Of a DNA stretch of 64,000 nucleotides, positions 8,951 to 17,333 are shown one piece after another. The notes under the pieces were generated by a model. The model had not been told where the DNA came from and did no database searches. It saw only the letters and a program-made list of their open reading frames with translations. The position numbers were made by a program, and so were the translations under genes. How positions within the stretch are numbered: the first letter of the stretch is position 1; each line of letters opens with the position of its first letter. The stretch is from Methylogaea oryzae (GTDB lineage Bacteria > Pseudomonadota > Gammaproteobacteria > Methylococcales > Methylococcaceae), in contig NZ_AP019782.1 in NCBI RefSeq assembly GCF_019669985.1, positions 3,280,001-3,344,000 on the forward strand, in the 5' to 3' direction.

Positions 8951-10114
8951 CTACGCACTCCACTGGCGGCGGTAATCCTCGTAGCCGTAGCCCTTGCGCG
9001 GTTGCAGGCATCCGTCGCCGTCCAGGGCGTAAATGGACGGCAGGTTGTGGCCGTTGAAACGATTGGCTTTGATGAGGCTGTAAGCGCCGACGTTGGCGAA
9101 TACCATCAAGTCGCCCGGCCGTGGCGGCCCTGCCAGGCGGTATTCGCCGAACACGTCGCCCGCTAGGCAGGTGCCGCCAGCCAGGATAACGTTGTGGACG
9201 CCGCCGGGCGCTTCGTTGAGCAAGGCCGGCCGGCGCTGGTATTCGAACACTTCCGGGTTGTGATTTACCGAGGTGTCCAACACCGCCACCGTTTTGCCGC
9301 CGCTGTCGAACACGTCCAGCACCCGCGCGGCCAAACAGCCGGCCTCGCCCACCACCGCCTTGCCCGGCTCGAACAACACCTCCACGTCCCAGCGCCGGCG
9401 CAGCCCTTGAGCCACTTCCACCAGGCCGGCCAAGTCCTCGGGCGTATCCCATGTATAGCCGCCGCCCAGGTTGATCCATTGCAATCCCGCCAGCCAATCG
9501 CCCAATGCCGCCTCGATACGGGCCACGGTTTGCCGAAGGGGGGCGAAATCCCGCGCCTGGAAGACGGTATGGAAGTGGATGCCCTGCACGCCTTGCGGCC
9601 GGGCATCGCCAAGCGCCGCCACCTGGGACAAGGGCACGCCCAGCTTGGAATGGGGACGGCAGGGATCGTAGCGGGCGTCGTCCAGAAAGGAGATTTCCGG
9701 GTTGATACGTAGGCCGCAACTGGCGCGGCCCCGCAGCAAAGGATGCAACCGCTGCCACTGGCCGAGGGAATTGAAGCCGATGCGCAGGCCCGGCTCGGCC
9801 AGTTCGGCCGCGTCTTCGAGTCGCAGGCCCGGCGAAGTCAGGTGCAAATCGCCTCGCCCCGCCAAAACCTCCGCCGCCAGCCTGGCCTCGAACAGGGAGG
9901 ACACGGAAAAACCTTCCACCCAGGGGCGGACCAGCTCCAGCAAGGGCCGGAACGGCAAGGCTTTGATAGAATAGAGGACTTTAAGGCCGCTGCCTTGCGT
10001 GCCCTGACGCAGGACGGCCAGCTTGCCTTCGATCAGGCGTTCGTCGTAAACAAAAGCCGGGGTTTCGAGCCCCGGCTGTTGCGACCAACTCGGCAGGATC
10101 GCCGCGGACGGCAT
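8951..10114 (-). CDS. nspC: Carboxynorspermidine decarboxylase-like fold III PLP enzyme
   Basis: A 387-residue enzyme of the alanine-racemase/ornithine-decarboxylase fold III group. Lys51 in YSIKA is the expected PLP lysine. GLRINPEIS, HSKLGVP, GIHFHT, LGGGY, FEPGKAVV and GGTCLAGD follow in family order, and the catalytic cysteine lies in TCLAGD. NspC decarboxylates carboxynorspermidine or carboxyspermidine in the alternative polyamine pathway. The segment DTSVNHNPEVFEY and the HTVFQA loop differ from the NspC sequences I remember, so the substrate may differ. It starts 3 bases after the isocitrate dehydrogenase stop. The usual dehydrogenase partner is not in the window. Confidence 0.7.
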   Translation of the reverse strand: MPSAAILPSWSQQPGLETPAFVYDERLIEGKLAVLRQGTQGSGLKVLYSIKALPFRPLLELVRPWVEGFSVSSLFEARLAAEVLAGRGDLHLTSPGLRLEDAAELAEPGLRIGFNSLGQWQRLHPLLRGRASCGLRINPEISFLDDARYDPCRPHSKLGVPLSQVAALGDARPQGVQGIHFHTVFQARDFAPLRQTVARIEAALGDWLAGLQWINLGGGYTWDTPEDLAGLVEVAQGLRRRWDVEVLFEPGKAVVGEAGCLAARVLDVFDSGGKTVAVLDTSVNHNPEVFEYQRRPALLNEAPGGVHNVILAGGTCLAGDVFGEYRLAGPPRPGDLMVFANVGAYSLIKANRFNGHNLPSIYALDGDGCLQPRKGYGYEDYRRQWSA

Positions 10115-10117
10115 GGA

Positions 10118-11137
10118 TCAGGCGGATACGCGCCGCACCAATTCGTCGGCCATGGCCTGGGTGCCGACGGCGGAGCCGGGCTTCAGGTCCGGCGTGACGT
10201 GGGTGCCTTCGCGCACCACGTCGCGCACCGCCTGCTCGATCTTGCGCGCGGCGTCCAGCTCGCCCATGTGCTCCAGCATCATCACGCCGGCCATGATCAT
10301 GGCGATGGGGTTGGCGATGCCCATATGGGCGATATCCGGCGCCGAGCCGTGCACCGCTTCGAAAATGGCGGCATCGGCGCCGATGTTGGCACCGGCCGTC
10401 AGGCCCAGGCCGCCGATCAGGCCGGAAGCCAGGTCGGAGATGATGTCGCCGAACAGGTTGGTGGTGACCATCACGTCGAAAGCGCCGGGGTTCATCACCA
10501 GCTTCATGGCGCAGGCATCGACGATCACGTCGTTGAATTCGATGTCCGGGTAGCGCGGAGCGATTTCCCGGCCGATTTCCAGGAACAAGCCGGAGGTGCA
10601 CTTGAGGATGTTGGCCTTGTGCACCAGGGTGACTTTTTTGCGGCCGGTGCGCTTGGCGTAGTCGAAAGCGTATTCGACGATGCGCTCGCAACCCTTGCGC
10701 GTCACCACCGCCACGCTTTCCGCGGCGATCTTGTAGCCGTCCTCGGTGATGAAGTGCTCGATGCCGGCATAAAGCCCTTCGGTGTTTTCCCGCACCGTCA
10801 CCAGGTTGACGTTGCTGAAGGCGGTGTCCGTGCCCTCGAAGGAAATGGCCGGCCGCACGTTGGCGTAGAGCTTGAACTCCTGGCGCAGGGTAACGTTGAC
10901 GCTGCGGTAGCCGCCGCCCACCGGGGTAGTCAAGGGGCCCTTCAGGCACAGCCGGTTGGCGCGGATCGACGCCAGCGTCGCGTCCGGCAAAGGATTGTTG
11001 CAGGCGTCCACCGCCGCCATGCCGGCCAGTTGCTTGTCCCACTCCACCTTGACGCCGGCGGCTTCGATGACGCGCACCGCCGCGTCCACAATGGCAGGGC
11101 CGATGCCGTCGCCGGGAATGAGGGTGATCTTTTGCAT
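10118..11137 (-). CDS. icd: NAD-dependent isocitrate dehydrogenase
   Basis: A 339-residue decarboxylating dehydrogenase of the isocitrate/isopropylmalate family. SVNVTLRQE carries the serine and asparagine that recognise isocitrate, VRENTEG is the conserved active-site loop, and HGSAPDIA has the aspartate typical of NAD rather than NADP enzymes. It oxidises isocitrate to 2-oxoglutarate. The ATG at 11137 follows a strong GGAAGGA site. It precedes the NspC-like gene by 3 bases. A homoisocitrate or other 3-hydroxyacid substrate is less likely but not excluded. Confidence 0.88.
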   Translation of the reverse strand: MQKITLIPGDGIGPAIVDAAVRVIEAAGVKVEWDKQLAGMAAVDACNNPLPDATLASIRANRLCLKGPLTTPVGGGYRSVNVTLRQEFKLYANVRPAISFEGTDTAFSNVNLVTVRENTEGLYAGIEHFITEDGYKIAAESVAVVTRKGCERIVEYAFDYAKRTGRKKVTLVHKANILKCTSGLFLEIGREIAPRYPDIEFNDVIVDACAMKLVMNPGAFDVMVTTNLFGDIISDLASGLIGGLGLTAGANIGADAAIFEAVHGSAPDIAHMGIANPIAMIMAGVMMLEHMGELDAARKIEQAVRDVVREGTHVTPDLKPGSAVGTQAMADELVRRVSA

Positions 11138-11196
11138 GGGGCTGTCCTTCCGAAGGGCTCAAATAGCCGGCATTTTAGCACGGCGCAGGACAGCGC

Positions 11197-12051
11197 TTAA
11201 GCCGAGGCGTCGGTGTAGGGCACGTTGTCGAACTGGGCGAACCACTGGCCGGCATCGCCGTGGGAGGTGGGATCGTAATACAAGGAGCGCATTTTCAAAT
11301 GCCCGGCCGGCCCCAGCACCGGCCCCGGCACCAGGGTGTGGAAGCTTTCGCCCCCCATCAACTGGTGGGTGATGGTTTGGTACAAGCGCCGCAAACGCCC
11401 TTCCCGCACCATGGTGTCGAGCATGTGCGGCCCGGCGACAAGGTAGAGCGTCCGATAGCCCCGGTCGCCCAGAGCGCGCACCAAAGCGCCTCCCTCAACC
11501 ATCCGGCCTTCGCCCGCCACCAACACCTCGTGGCCCCGGCTCAGCCAGTGCTTCACCCGCGCCGGATCGGCGTCGCGCCCGGTGGCGATGTAGACTTTTT
11601 GCCCGCTGGCCTTGAGCGATTCCGGGAAGGGGAAATCCAAGCTGGCGCTGGCGATCACCACCGCCGGTTGCGGCTTCAGGCCGTTATCCAGCCGCCATTG
11701 CGCCAAGTCGCCGTGCTCGGGATGGCAGCCGATTTGCAGGATATTGCCCAGACGCCCCTCATGCAGGGCGCGCAAATAGCCGCCGTGGGTAATCAAGCAA
11801 TCGGCCTGGGCTTCCAATTCGAGGAACAAGCGGAAGTCGTCCGGCGTGGTCAGGCTCTTCGGAAGGTAGGGAACGCCCGTTGCATCGTCCTCCAGGGCGA
11901 TGCGCCCGTCCAGGCTGGCGAGGAAGTTGGCGTACACGAACGGTTGCTCGACGCTGCCCTGCTCGTGCAATCGCTGCTGCAGATACAAGCCCCGCAAGGG
12001 TACCGACTCGAATGGCGGCGGAAAGAGGCGATAGACGGTTTTTGTGCTCAT
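11197..12051 (-). CDS. RibD C-terminal-domain (dihydrofolate reductase-fold) protein
   Basis: A 284-residue protein with the RibD-C fold: the opening strand FVYANFLASLDGRIA, the AQADCLITHGGYLRA loop, VVIASASLDFP, the nucleotide-binding strand YRTLYLVAGPHML, and a C-terminal GESFHTL segment. Riboflavin-pathway reductases of this group use NADPH. The deaminase half of RibD is absent, so this is a stand-alone reductase of unknown substrate. I chose the ATG at 12051, where family similarity starts; 81 further in-frame codons upstream are arginine- and glycine-rich and not credible. Confidence 0.72.
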   Translation of the reverse strand: MSTKTVYRLFPPPFESVPLRGLYLQQRLHEQGSVEQPFVYANFLASLDGRIALEDDATGVPYLPKSLTTPDDFRLFLELEAQADCLITHGGYLRALHEGRLGNILQIGCHPEHGDLAQWRLDNGLKPQPAVVIASASLDFPFPESLKASGQKVYIATGRDADPARVKHWLSRGHEVLVAGEGRMVEGGALVRALGDRGYRTLYLVAGPHMLDTMVREGRLRRLYQTITHQLMGGESFHTLVPGPVLGPAGHLKMRSLYYDPTSHGDAGQWFAQFDNVPYTDASA

Positions 12052-12344
12052 CGGATGGATGCGAGTCGTGAACCAAGCGACGCCATACTGCCGCAAAACC
12101 GCGGCGCAGCCAAGGCCGACTTGCGATAGTCCGCCAGCTCCGATCGCCGCGATGCGACGTGCATATTGAGCCGATTGACCAGCCCCCGCGGGCGCCGCTT
12201 GCCCGCCCCGCCGCCTTTCGGTTGGCCTTGTCCGATATCGCGGCGCGATACAATGTATTATCCTTCGTCCGCTGCGTTTGGACAGCGAGCCCAATCGGAT
12301 TATCGCTGCGCCCCGCGCCTACGGATCACTCACTCGCTCCTGTC
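12052..12344. other. Divergent intergenic region between the RibD-like and DUF815 genes
   Basis: A 293-base stretch with no credible gene, although frames stay open in it on both strands. It holds an AT-rich patch at about 12248-12261 with two overlapping -10-like hexamers, TACAAT (12249-12254) and TATTAT (12256-12261), on the plus strand. No -35 with good spacing is visible; TTGTCC at 12228-12233 is only 15 bases from TACAAT. The promoter for the DUF815-dciA pair is probably here. Confidence 0.4.
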
Positions 12345-13238
12345 ATGCGCCCATCCTTGAACCGCTTATTGCAACGCGCCGAATCGCTCCTTGGGCGATT
12401 GGAAGCGCTGCTGCCGCCGGCACCGGGCGACTTCCCCGCCGACGCCTCGGTGGCGTTCCAGTGGCGTGGCGGCAACCACGGCCAACGGTTCCGCCCGGTG
12501 CCCCACCACCACGGTATCCGCTTGGCGGACCTACGCTGCATCGAGCGGCAGCGGGACGAGATCGCCCGCAATACCCGCCAATTCCTCGCCGGCCTGCCGG
12601 CCAACAATGTACTGTTGTGGGGCTCGCGGGGCACGGGCAAATCGTCGCTGATCAAAGCCCTGCTCAACGAATACTCGGCCGAGGGACTGCGCTTGGTCGA
12701 GGTCGATAAACAGCATCTGGCCGAATTGCAGGATATCGTCGACTGCCTGGGACGGCGGCCGGAGAAATTCATCCTGTATTGCGACGATCTGTCCTTCGAA
12801 TCCGGCGACGCCAGCTACAAAACGCTGAAGTCCATCCTCGACGGTTCGCTGGCGGTAACCAGCGGCAATGTAATCATTTACGCCACATCCAACCGCCGCC
12901 ATTTATTGCCGGAGTTCGCCGATGAAAATCGTCGAGCGCGCGTGGTGGACGGCGAGCTGCACGCCGACGAAGCCACCGAAGAAAAGATCTCGCTGTCGGA
13001 ACGATTTGGACTATGGCTGTCGTTTTACCCTTTCAGCCAGGACCAATACTTCGAGGTCGTGAGACATTGGCTGGACGTCCTTGGCGCCGACCAAACGGAG
13101 TGGGACGAGGCTATCCGCTTGGAAGCCATACGCTGGGCGTTGCAGCGCGGCTCCCGCAGCGGCCGGGTAGCGTGGCAATTCGCCCGTGACTGGCATGGAC
13201 GCTGCGAGTTGGCGAAGGCCGAGGAGCGGCGAGACTGA
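12345..13238 (+). CDS. DUF815 family AAA+ ATPase
   Basis: A 297-residue P-loop ATPase of the DUF815 family. Walker A is GSRGTGKSS near residue 90, Walker B is ILYCDDLSFE near residue 143, a sensor-like IIYATSNRRHL follows near 178, and the lid includes SERFGLWLSFYPF. I chose the ATG at 12345 because similarity begins just after it; 62 codons of open frame upstream are not family-like. The stop codon overlaps the start of dciA by one base (TGATG), so the two are translationally coupled. The role of DUF815 is not established; the coupling to a helicase loader suggests replication or DnaA/DnaC-like AAA+ action (inference). Confidence 0.8.
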   Translation: MRPSLNRLLQRAESLLGRLEALLPPAPGDFPADASVAFQWRGGNHGQRFRPVPHHHGIRLADLRCIERQRDEIARNTRQFLAGLPANNVLLWGSRGTGKSSLIKALLNEYSAEGLRLVEVDKQHLAELQDIVDCLGRRPEKFILYCDDLSFESGDASYKTLKSILDGSLAVTSGNVIIYATSNRRHLLPEFADENRRARVVDGELHADEATEEKISLSERFGLWLSFYPFSQDQYFEVVRHWLDVLGADQTEWDEAIRLEAIRWALQRGSRSGRVAWQFARDWHGRCELAKAEERRD

Positions 13239-13690
13239 TGCGCAACGCGAAAGATTTTCTACCCCGCCAAACCGCCAGCCAATTGGCCCAACGCCTCGCG
13301 TTGCACCAAAACTTGCTGGCGGCGACGCGGCGAGCGCTGCCCAGCTTCCTGCGCGAGCATTGCCGGGGCTGCTGGCTGAATCGTCGCGGCCAACTGATCG
13401 TCGAAGTGGACGGCCAGGAATATGCCGCGCAAATCCGCTTTTTCCTCGTGGCGATCCAGGAGGCGGTGACGAAGGCCAGCGCGGCGCAGGTCGCCCAGGT
13501 CCAGCTGCGAACGGCGGCTCCCGCCGCACGCTCGAGTTCATCCCAAGCGGTGGCGACAGCAACATCGACGGAACTGATCGCTCAAGAAGCGGCCGCCAGC
13601 CATATACCGGAAATCAGCGGAGCCTTAAGCAGACTGGCCGCCAGCATGGCCGGCCGCCGCAGGAAAAAAAGCGAAGGGGACGCGGAATAA
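13238..13690 (+). CDS. dciA: DciA-like DUF721 protein (replicative helicase loader)
   Basis: A 150-residue protein whose first 80 residues fit DUF721/DciA: a helix with LAQRLALHQNLL, the LPSFLREHC segment, and the strand pattern GQLIVEVDGQEYAAQIRF where the usual tryptophan is tyrosine. The rest is a low-complexity alanine- and serine-rich tail ending in a basic RRRKKS patch, as in DciA proteins with disordered C-termini. DciA interacts with DnaB and is needed for helicase loading in bacteria lacking DnaC. Lying next to lpxC is its usual place in gammaproteobacteria. It is convergent with lpxC. Confidence 0.75.
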   Translation: MRNAKDFLPRQTASQLAQRLALHQNLLAATRRALPSFLREHCRGCWLNRRGQLIVEVDGQEYAAQIRFFLVAIQEAVTKASAAQVAQVQLRTAAPAARSSSSQAVATATSTELIAQEAAASHIPEISGALSRLAASMAGRRRKKSEGDAE

Positions 13691-13730
13691 AGAAAGGAAG
13701 CGCCGCGCAGGGCGGCGCCTCGCGCGGCGG
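13691..13730 (-). terminator. Terminator hairpin downstream of lpxC
   Basis: An 8-bp GC stem, CGCCGCGC at 13701-13708 paired with GCGCGGCG at 13722-13729, with a 13-base loop. In the minus-strand direction it is followed by the pyrimidine-rich CTTCCTTTCTTT. It lies directly after the lpxC stop and between convergent genes. Confidence 0.6.
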
Positions 13731-14645
13731 CTAGCCCTGAACGGGCGCGGTCCGCATGTAGGAAATGGGCAGATCGCCTTCTTCCGGGAAAGTCACCGAC
13801 TCCCACGCGTCGGGAGTTTCCAGCAAGGTGCGCAACAACGTGTTGTTGAGCGCGTGGCCGGATTTGTAACCGGTGAACGCGCCGATCAGGCTGTGGCCCA
13901 GCAGATACAAGTCGCCGATGGCGTCCAGGATCTTATGCTTGACGAACTCGTCGTTATAACGCAAGCCGTCTTCGTTCAGCACCCGGTAGTTATCCACCAC
14001 AATGGCGTTGTCCATGCTGCCGCCCAAGGCCAGCTTGTTCTTGCGCAGCATCTCGATGTCGCGCATGAAGCCGAAGGTGCGAGCGCGGCTCACTTCCTTG
14101 AGGAACGAGGTGGAGGAAAAATCCACCGTCGCCGTCTGGGTATCCTTGTGGAAAGCCGGATGGTCGAAATCGATGGTGAAGGTGACCTTGAAACCGTTAT
14201 AGGGTTCAAAACCGGCCCACTTGTCGCCGTCCTGAACCCGCACCGGCTTCTTGATGCGGATGAAGCGCTTGGGAACGTTCTGCTCCTCCACGCCGGCCGA
14301 CTGCAACAAGAACACGAAAGGCCCGGCGGAACCGTCCATGATGGGCACTTCGGCCGCGCTGACGTCCACATAGGCGTTGTCGATACCCAGGCCGGCGAAA
14401 GCCGACAGCAAGTGCTCAACGGTGGAAACCTTGACGTTGCCTTTGACCAGAGCGGTGGACAAGGTGGTGTCGCCGACGTTTTCCGGCTTGGCGTCAATGA
14501 CCACAGGTTCGGGCAAATCCACGCGGCGGAACTTGATACCGCTGTTGGGAGCGGCGGGGCGCAAGGTGAGATAGACTTTTTCCCCGGTGTGCAATCCGAC
14601 ACCGGTAGCTCTGATGACGTTTTTAAGCGTGCGTTGCTTGATCAT
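13731..14645 (-). CDS. lpxC: UDP-3-O-acyl-N-acetylglucosamine deacetylase
   Basis: A 304-residue enzyme, the usual family length, catalysing the committed step of lipid A synthesis. The zinc ligands are in STVEHLLSA (first His) and the [14 protein letters not shown] segment (His and Asp); [12 protein letters not shown] and the catalytic HAL near the C-terminus are present. The ATG at 14645 follows GGAGCAGGA; longer frames upstream are not family-like. As in E. coli it is last in the dcw cluster, downstream of ftsZ. No E. coli-like FtsH degradation tail was looked for beyond seeing that the C-terminus is short (TAPVQG). Confidence 0.97.
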   Translation of the reverse strand: MIKQRTLKNVIRATGVGLHTGEKVYLTLRPAAPNSGIKFRRVDLPEPVVIDAKPENVGDTTLSTALVKGNVKVSTVEHLLSAFAGLGIDNAYVDVSAAEVPIMDGSAGPFVFLLQSAGVEEQNVPKRFIRIKKPVRVQDGDKWAGFEPYNGFKVTFTIDFDHPAFHKDTQTATVDFSSTSFLKEVSRARTFGFMRDIEMLRKNKLALGGSMDNAIVVDNYRVLNEDGLRYNDEFVKHKILDAIGDLYLLGHSLIGAFTGYKSGHALNNTLLRTLLETPDAWESVTFPEEGDLPISYMRTAPVQG

Positions 14646-14661
14646 TCCTGCTCCGTTATAT

Positions 14662-14717
14662 CCGTCGTTGTTCCCTGGCCGCCGTTGCGGCGACCGTTTA
14701 CTACCCGACAACGACGG
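14662..14717. repeat. 10-bp perfect inverted repeat in the lpxC leader
   Basis: CCGTCGTTGT at 14662-14671 is the exact reverse complement of ACAACGACGG at 14708-14717, with 36 bases between. The lpxC-proximal arm ends 17 bases before the start codon. In RNA it could form a stem just upstream of the lpxC ribosome binding site; in DNA it could be an operator. No regulator is known from the sequence. Confidence 0.6.
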
Positions 14718-14722
14718 TACGA

Positions 14723-14749
14723 GGGCGGCCATCCTAGCATAGGCCGCCC
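14723..14749 (-). terminator. Hairpin between ftsZ and lpxC
   Basis: A perfect 8-bp stem, GGGCGGCC at 14723-14730 with GGCCGCCC at 14742-14749, and an 11-base loop, 17 bases beyond the ftsZ stop. No T-tract follows in the direction of transcription, so it may be an attenuator or mRNA 3' stabiliser rather than a full terminator. Confidence 0.4.
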
Positions 14750-14766
14750 CCGGACCGCCAGGCTGG

Positions 14767-15927
14767 TCAGTCGGCTTGGCGCCGCAGGAAGGCCGGAATA
14801 TCCAAGTATTCCATGTCGGAATCCTTCTTCGGCTGGTCGCCGCGGAAGTCCTGGCCGACGGCCTGTTGGCGCTGTTGGCGCATATAGGTCGGGCGACGCA
14901 GCTGGTCGTAATCCAACTCGCCGTTGTTTTTCTGCACCAGCTTCAGCGAGCCGTCGTGGGCCTGCTCGCGCGCCTGGAGGCCCGTGGCCACCACGGTGAC
15001 TTTCAGCTCTTCGCTCATATCGGCGTCCATAGCGGTGCCGATGATGACGGAAGCATCGTCGGAAGCGAATTCCTTGACGATGTTGCCGACTTCGTCGAAC
15101 TCGCCCATGGTCAGGTCCGCACCGCTGGTGATGTTCACCAGCACGCCGCGGGCGCCCTGCAAGTTGATGTCTTCCAGCAGCGGGCTGTTGATGGCTTTTT
15201 CCGTGGCTTCCCGCGCGCGGTTGTCGCCGCGGCCGCGGCCGGTGCCCATCATGGCGACGCCCATGGAATACATGACCGTGCGCACGTCGGCGAAGTCGAC
15301 GTTGATGAGGCCGGGACGGGTGATGAGTTCCGAGATGCCCTGCACCGCGCCCAGCAACACGTCGTTGGCGGCGCCGAAGGCGCTCAACAGGCTGGCGTCT
15401 TTGCCCAGCACCCGCAACAGCTTTTCGTTGGGAATGGTGATCAGGGAATCGACATACTCGCTCAATTCCTCGATGCCCTTCTCGGCGATGTCGCGGCGCT
15501 TTTTGCCTTCGAACGGGAAGGGACGGGTCACCACCGCCACGGTGAGAATGCCGGCCTCTTTTGCGATCTCGGCGATGACCGGCGCCGCGCCGGTGCCGGT
15601 GCCGCCGCCCATGCCGGCGGTAATGAACAGCATGTCGGCGCCGTCGATGACCTCCAGAATACGGTCGCGGTCGTCCAACGCGGCCTGCCGGCCCACTTCC
15701 GGATTAGCGCCCGCGCCCAGGCCTTTGGTCAGCGTTCCGCCCAGTTGCAGAATGCTGCGGGTCTTGACGTGTCTCAGGGCTTGGGCGTCGGTGTTGGAGC
15801 AAATGAACTCCACGCCTTCGATGTTGCTGTCCATCATGTGGTTGACGGCATTGTTACCGCCGCCGCCAACGCCGATAACTTTGATTACCGCATTTTGACT
15901 GTAAGAGTCCACTAGCTCGAATTTCAT
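14767..15927 (-). CDS. ftsZ: Cell division protein FtsZ
   Basis: A 386-residue tubulin homologue that forms the Z ring. The GTP-binding G-box [10 protein letters not shown] lies near residue 20 and the tubulin signature [10 protein letters not shown] near residue 106. The GTPase T7 loop is in [11 protein letters not shown]. The conserved C-terminal tail DIPAFLRRQ, which binds FtsA and ZipA, is intact. The ATG at 15927 has GAGGGTGGTGAT upstream. Unlike most neighbours it is separated from ftsA, by 164 bases holding a promoter-like region. Confidence 0.98.
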   Translation of the reverse strand: MKFELVDSYSQNAVIKVIGVGGGGNNAVNHMMDSNIEGVEFICSNTDAQALRHVKTRSILQLGGTLTKGLGAGANPEVGRQAALDDRDRILEVIDGADMLFITAGMGGGTGTGAAPVIAEIAKEAGILTVAVVTRPFPFEGKKRRDIAEKGIEELSEYVDSLITIPNEKLLRVLGKDASLLSAFGAANDVLLGAVQGISELITRPGLINVDFADVRTVMYSMGVAMMGTGRGRGDNRAREATEKAINSPLLEDINLQGARGVLVNITSGADLTMGEFDEVGNIVKEFASDDASVIIGTAMDADMSEELKVTVVATGLQAREQAHDGSLKLVQKNNGELDYDQLRRPTYMRQQRQQAVGQDFRGDQPKKDSDMEYLDIPAFLRRQAD

Positions 15928-16004
15928 ATCACCACCCTCGCCCTTGAGTCGTTCTCTATCTTCTTGAAAGCCAATCCGAACACTGCGTTATTCGCCGTAA
16001 CGAC

Positions 16005-16045
16005 ACTATATCTGGTATAAAAATTCTCGCAAAAATACCAGATAT
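16005..16045 (-). promoter_or_regulatory. Putative ftsZ promoter spanned by an 11-bp perfect inverted repeat
   Basis: Read on the minus strand, a -35 TTGCGA (16032-16027) is followed after 16 bases by a -10 TATAGT (16010-16005), 78 bases or more upstream of the ftsZ ATG. Arms 16008-16018 and 16035-16045 (ATATCTGGTAT and its exact complement ATACCAGATAT) are separated by 16 AT-rich bases and bracket or overlap the promoter elements. The repeat looks like an operator for a dimeric regulator; a hairpin is less likely because no T-run follows. Confidence 0.55.
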
Positions 16046-16092
16046 GGGCCGAATCAACAAGTAGCTTACTCACCCCGCACCCCATTAATTAT

Positions 16093-17328
16093 TCAAAAAT
16101 TGCCCTGGAACCAGTTTTTCATCCGCGTAAACAAACTTTTGTAACCTTTCCCCACCGCTGCGTGCCTTTCCCCCAACCCTTGATGCTGACGACCGAACAA
16201 CAACAACCCCATCCCCGTGGAATAAATAGGGTTACGCACCACGTCCATCATGCCGGTCACATGCTGGGGCATCCCGATGCGCACCGGCATATGGAAAATC
16301 TCCTCGGCCAGGTCAGTCAGCCCTTCGACCTTGGCGCTGCCGCCGCTCAAAACGATGCCGCCGGCGATCAGTTCTTCGAAACCGCTGCGGCGCAGTTCCT
16401 GCTGCACCAGCAACAACAGCTCCTCGTAGCGCGGCTCGACGATTTCCGCCAGGTTCTGGCGCGAAATGCGGCGCGGCGGACGATCGCCGATGCTGGGCAC
16501 CTCGATGGTGTCGTCCAAATCCGCCAGCTGCGTCAAGGCGCAGGCGTGCTTCATCTTGATTTCTTCGGCGAACTGGGTCGGCGTGCGCAAAGCCACGGCG
16601 ATATCGTTGGTGACCTGGTCGCCGGCGATGGGGATCACCGCCGTGTGGCGGATGGCGCCGTCGGTATACACCGCGATGTCCGTCGTGCCGCCGCCGATAT
16701 CCACCAGGCACACGCCCAAATCTTTTTCGTCCTCGGTCAGGCAGGCGGTGCAGGAAGCCAACTGCTCCAGGATGATGTCTTCCACCTCCAGCCCGCAGCG
16801 GTTGATGCACTTGACGATGTTCTGCGCCGCGCTCACCGCGCCGGTGACGATGTGCACCCGGGCTTCCAGACGGATGCCGGACATGCCGATGGGCTCCTTG
16901 ATGCCCTCCTGGTTGTCGATGACGAACTCCTGCGGCAGGATGTGCAGGATCTTCTGGTCCGCCGGTATCGCCACCGCCCGGGCCGAATCGATCACCCGAT
17001 CCACGTCGCCCTGGCTGACTTCTTTGTCCTTGATCGCCACGATGCCATGGGAATTCAGGCTGCTGATATGGCTGCCGGCGATGCCCACGTATACATTGCG
17101 AATCTGGCAACCGGCCATCAACTCGGCCTCTTCCACGGCACGCTGGATGGACTGCACGGTGGTTTCCAGATTCACCACCACGCCTTTCTTCAAACCGCGG
17201 GAAGGATGATTGCCGATACCGATCACCTCGATCTCGCCTTCCTCGTTCACCTCGCCGACGATGGCCGCCACCTTGGAGGTACCGATGTCGAGACCGACGA
17301 TGAGGTTCCTGTCCACTTTTTTCGCCAT
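16093..17328 (-). CDS. ftsA: Cell division protein FtsA
   Basis: A 411-residue actin-like ATPase that tethers FtsZ to the membrane. Phosphate-1 loop GLDIGTSKV lies near residue 10, the phosphate-2 region VDIGGGTTDIAVY near residue 205, and GGIVLSGGSA near 335. The C-terminal amphipathic helix (YKSLFTRMKNWF) is the membrane-targeting sequence. I chose the ATG at 17328 by family alignment; an in-frame ATG 15 codons upstream would overlap ftsQ. The gap to the ftsQ stop is 5 bases, so translation is coupled. Confidence 0.97.
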   Translation of the reverse strand: MAKKVDRNLIVGLDIGTSKVAAIVGEVNEEGEIEVIGIGNHPSRGLKKGVVVNLETTVQSIQRAVEEAELMAGCQIRNVYVGIAGSHISSLNSHGIVAIKDKEVSQGDVDRVIDSARAVAIPADQKILHILPQEFVIDNQEGIKEPIGMSGIRLEARVHIVTGAVSAAQNIVKCINRCGLEVEDIILEQLASCTACLTEDEKDLGVCLVDIGGGTTDIAVYTDGAIRHTAVIPIAGDQVTNDIAVALRTPTQFAEEIKMKHACALTQLADLDDTIEVPSIGDRPPRRISRQNLAEIVEPRYEELLLLVQQELRRSGFEELIAGGIVLSGGSAKVEGLTDLAEEIFHMPVRIGMPQHVTGMMDVVRNPIYSTGMGLLLFGRQHQGLGERHAAVGKGYKSLFTRMKNWFQGNF

Positions 17329-17333
17329 AACCT

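Noticed and set aside
8919-8953. TAGCGAGG / CCTCGCTA inverted repeat at the Kef-nspC junction
   Set aside because: The 8-bp arms are 19 bases apart, no T-run follows on either strand, and one arm includes the nspC stop; too weak to call a terminator.
6852-9758. Upstream continuation of the flavin reductase frame across the Kef and nspC genes
   Set aside because: It runs antisense to two confident genes and is low-complexity; the ATG at 6851 has a good ribosome binding site.
14776-15915. Long open frame antisense to ftsZ
   Set aside because: Shadow of ftsZ caused by codon bias; no recognisable domain.
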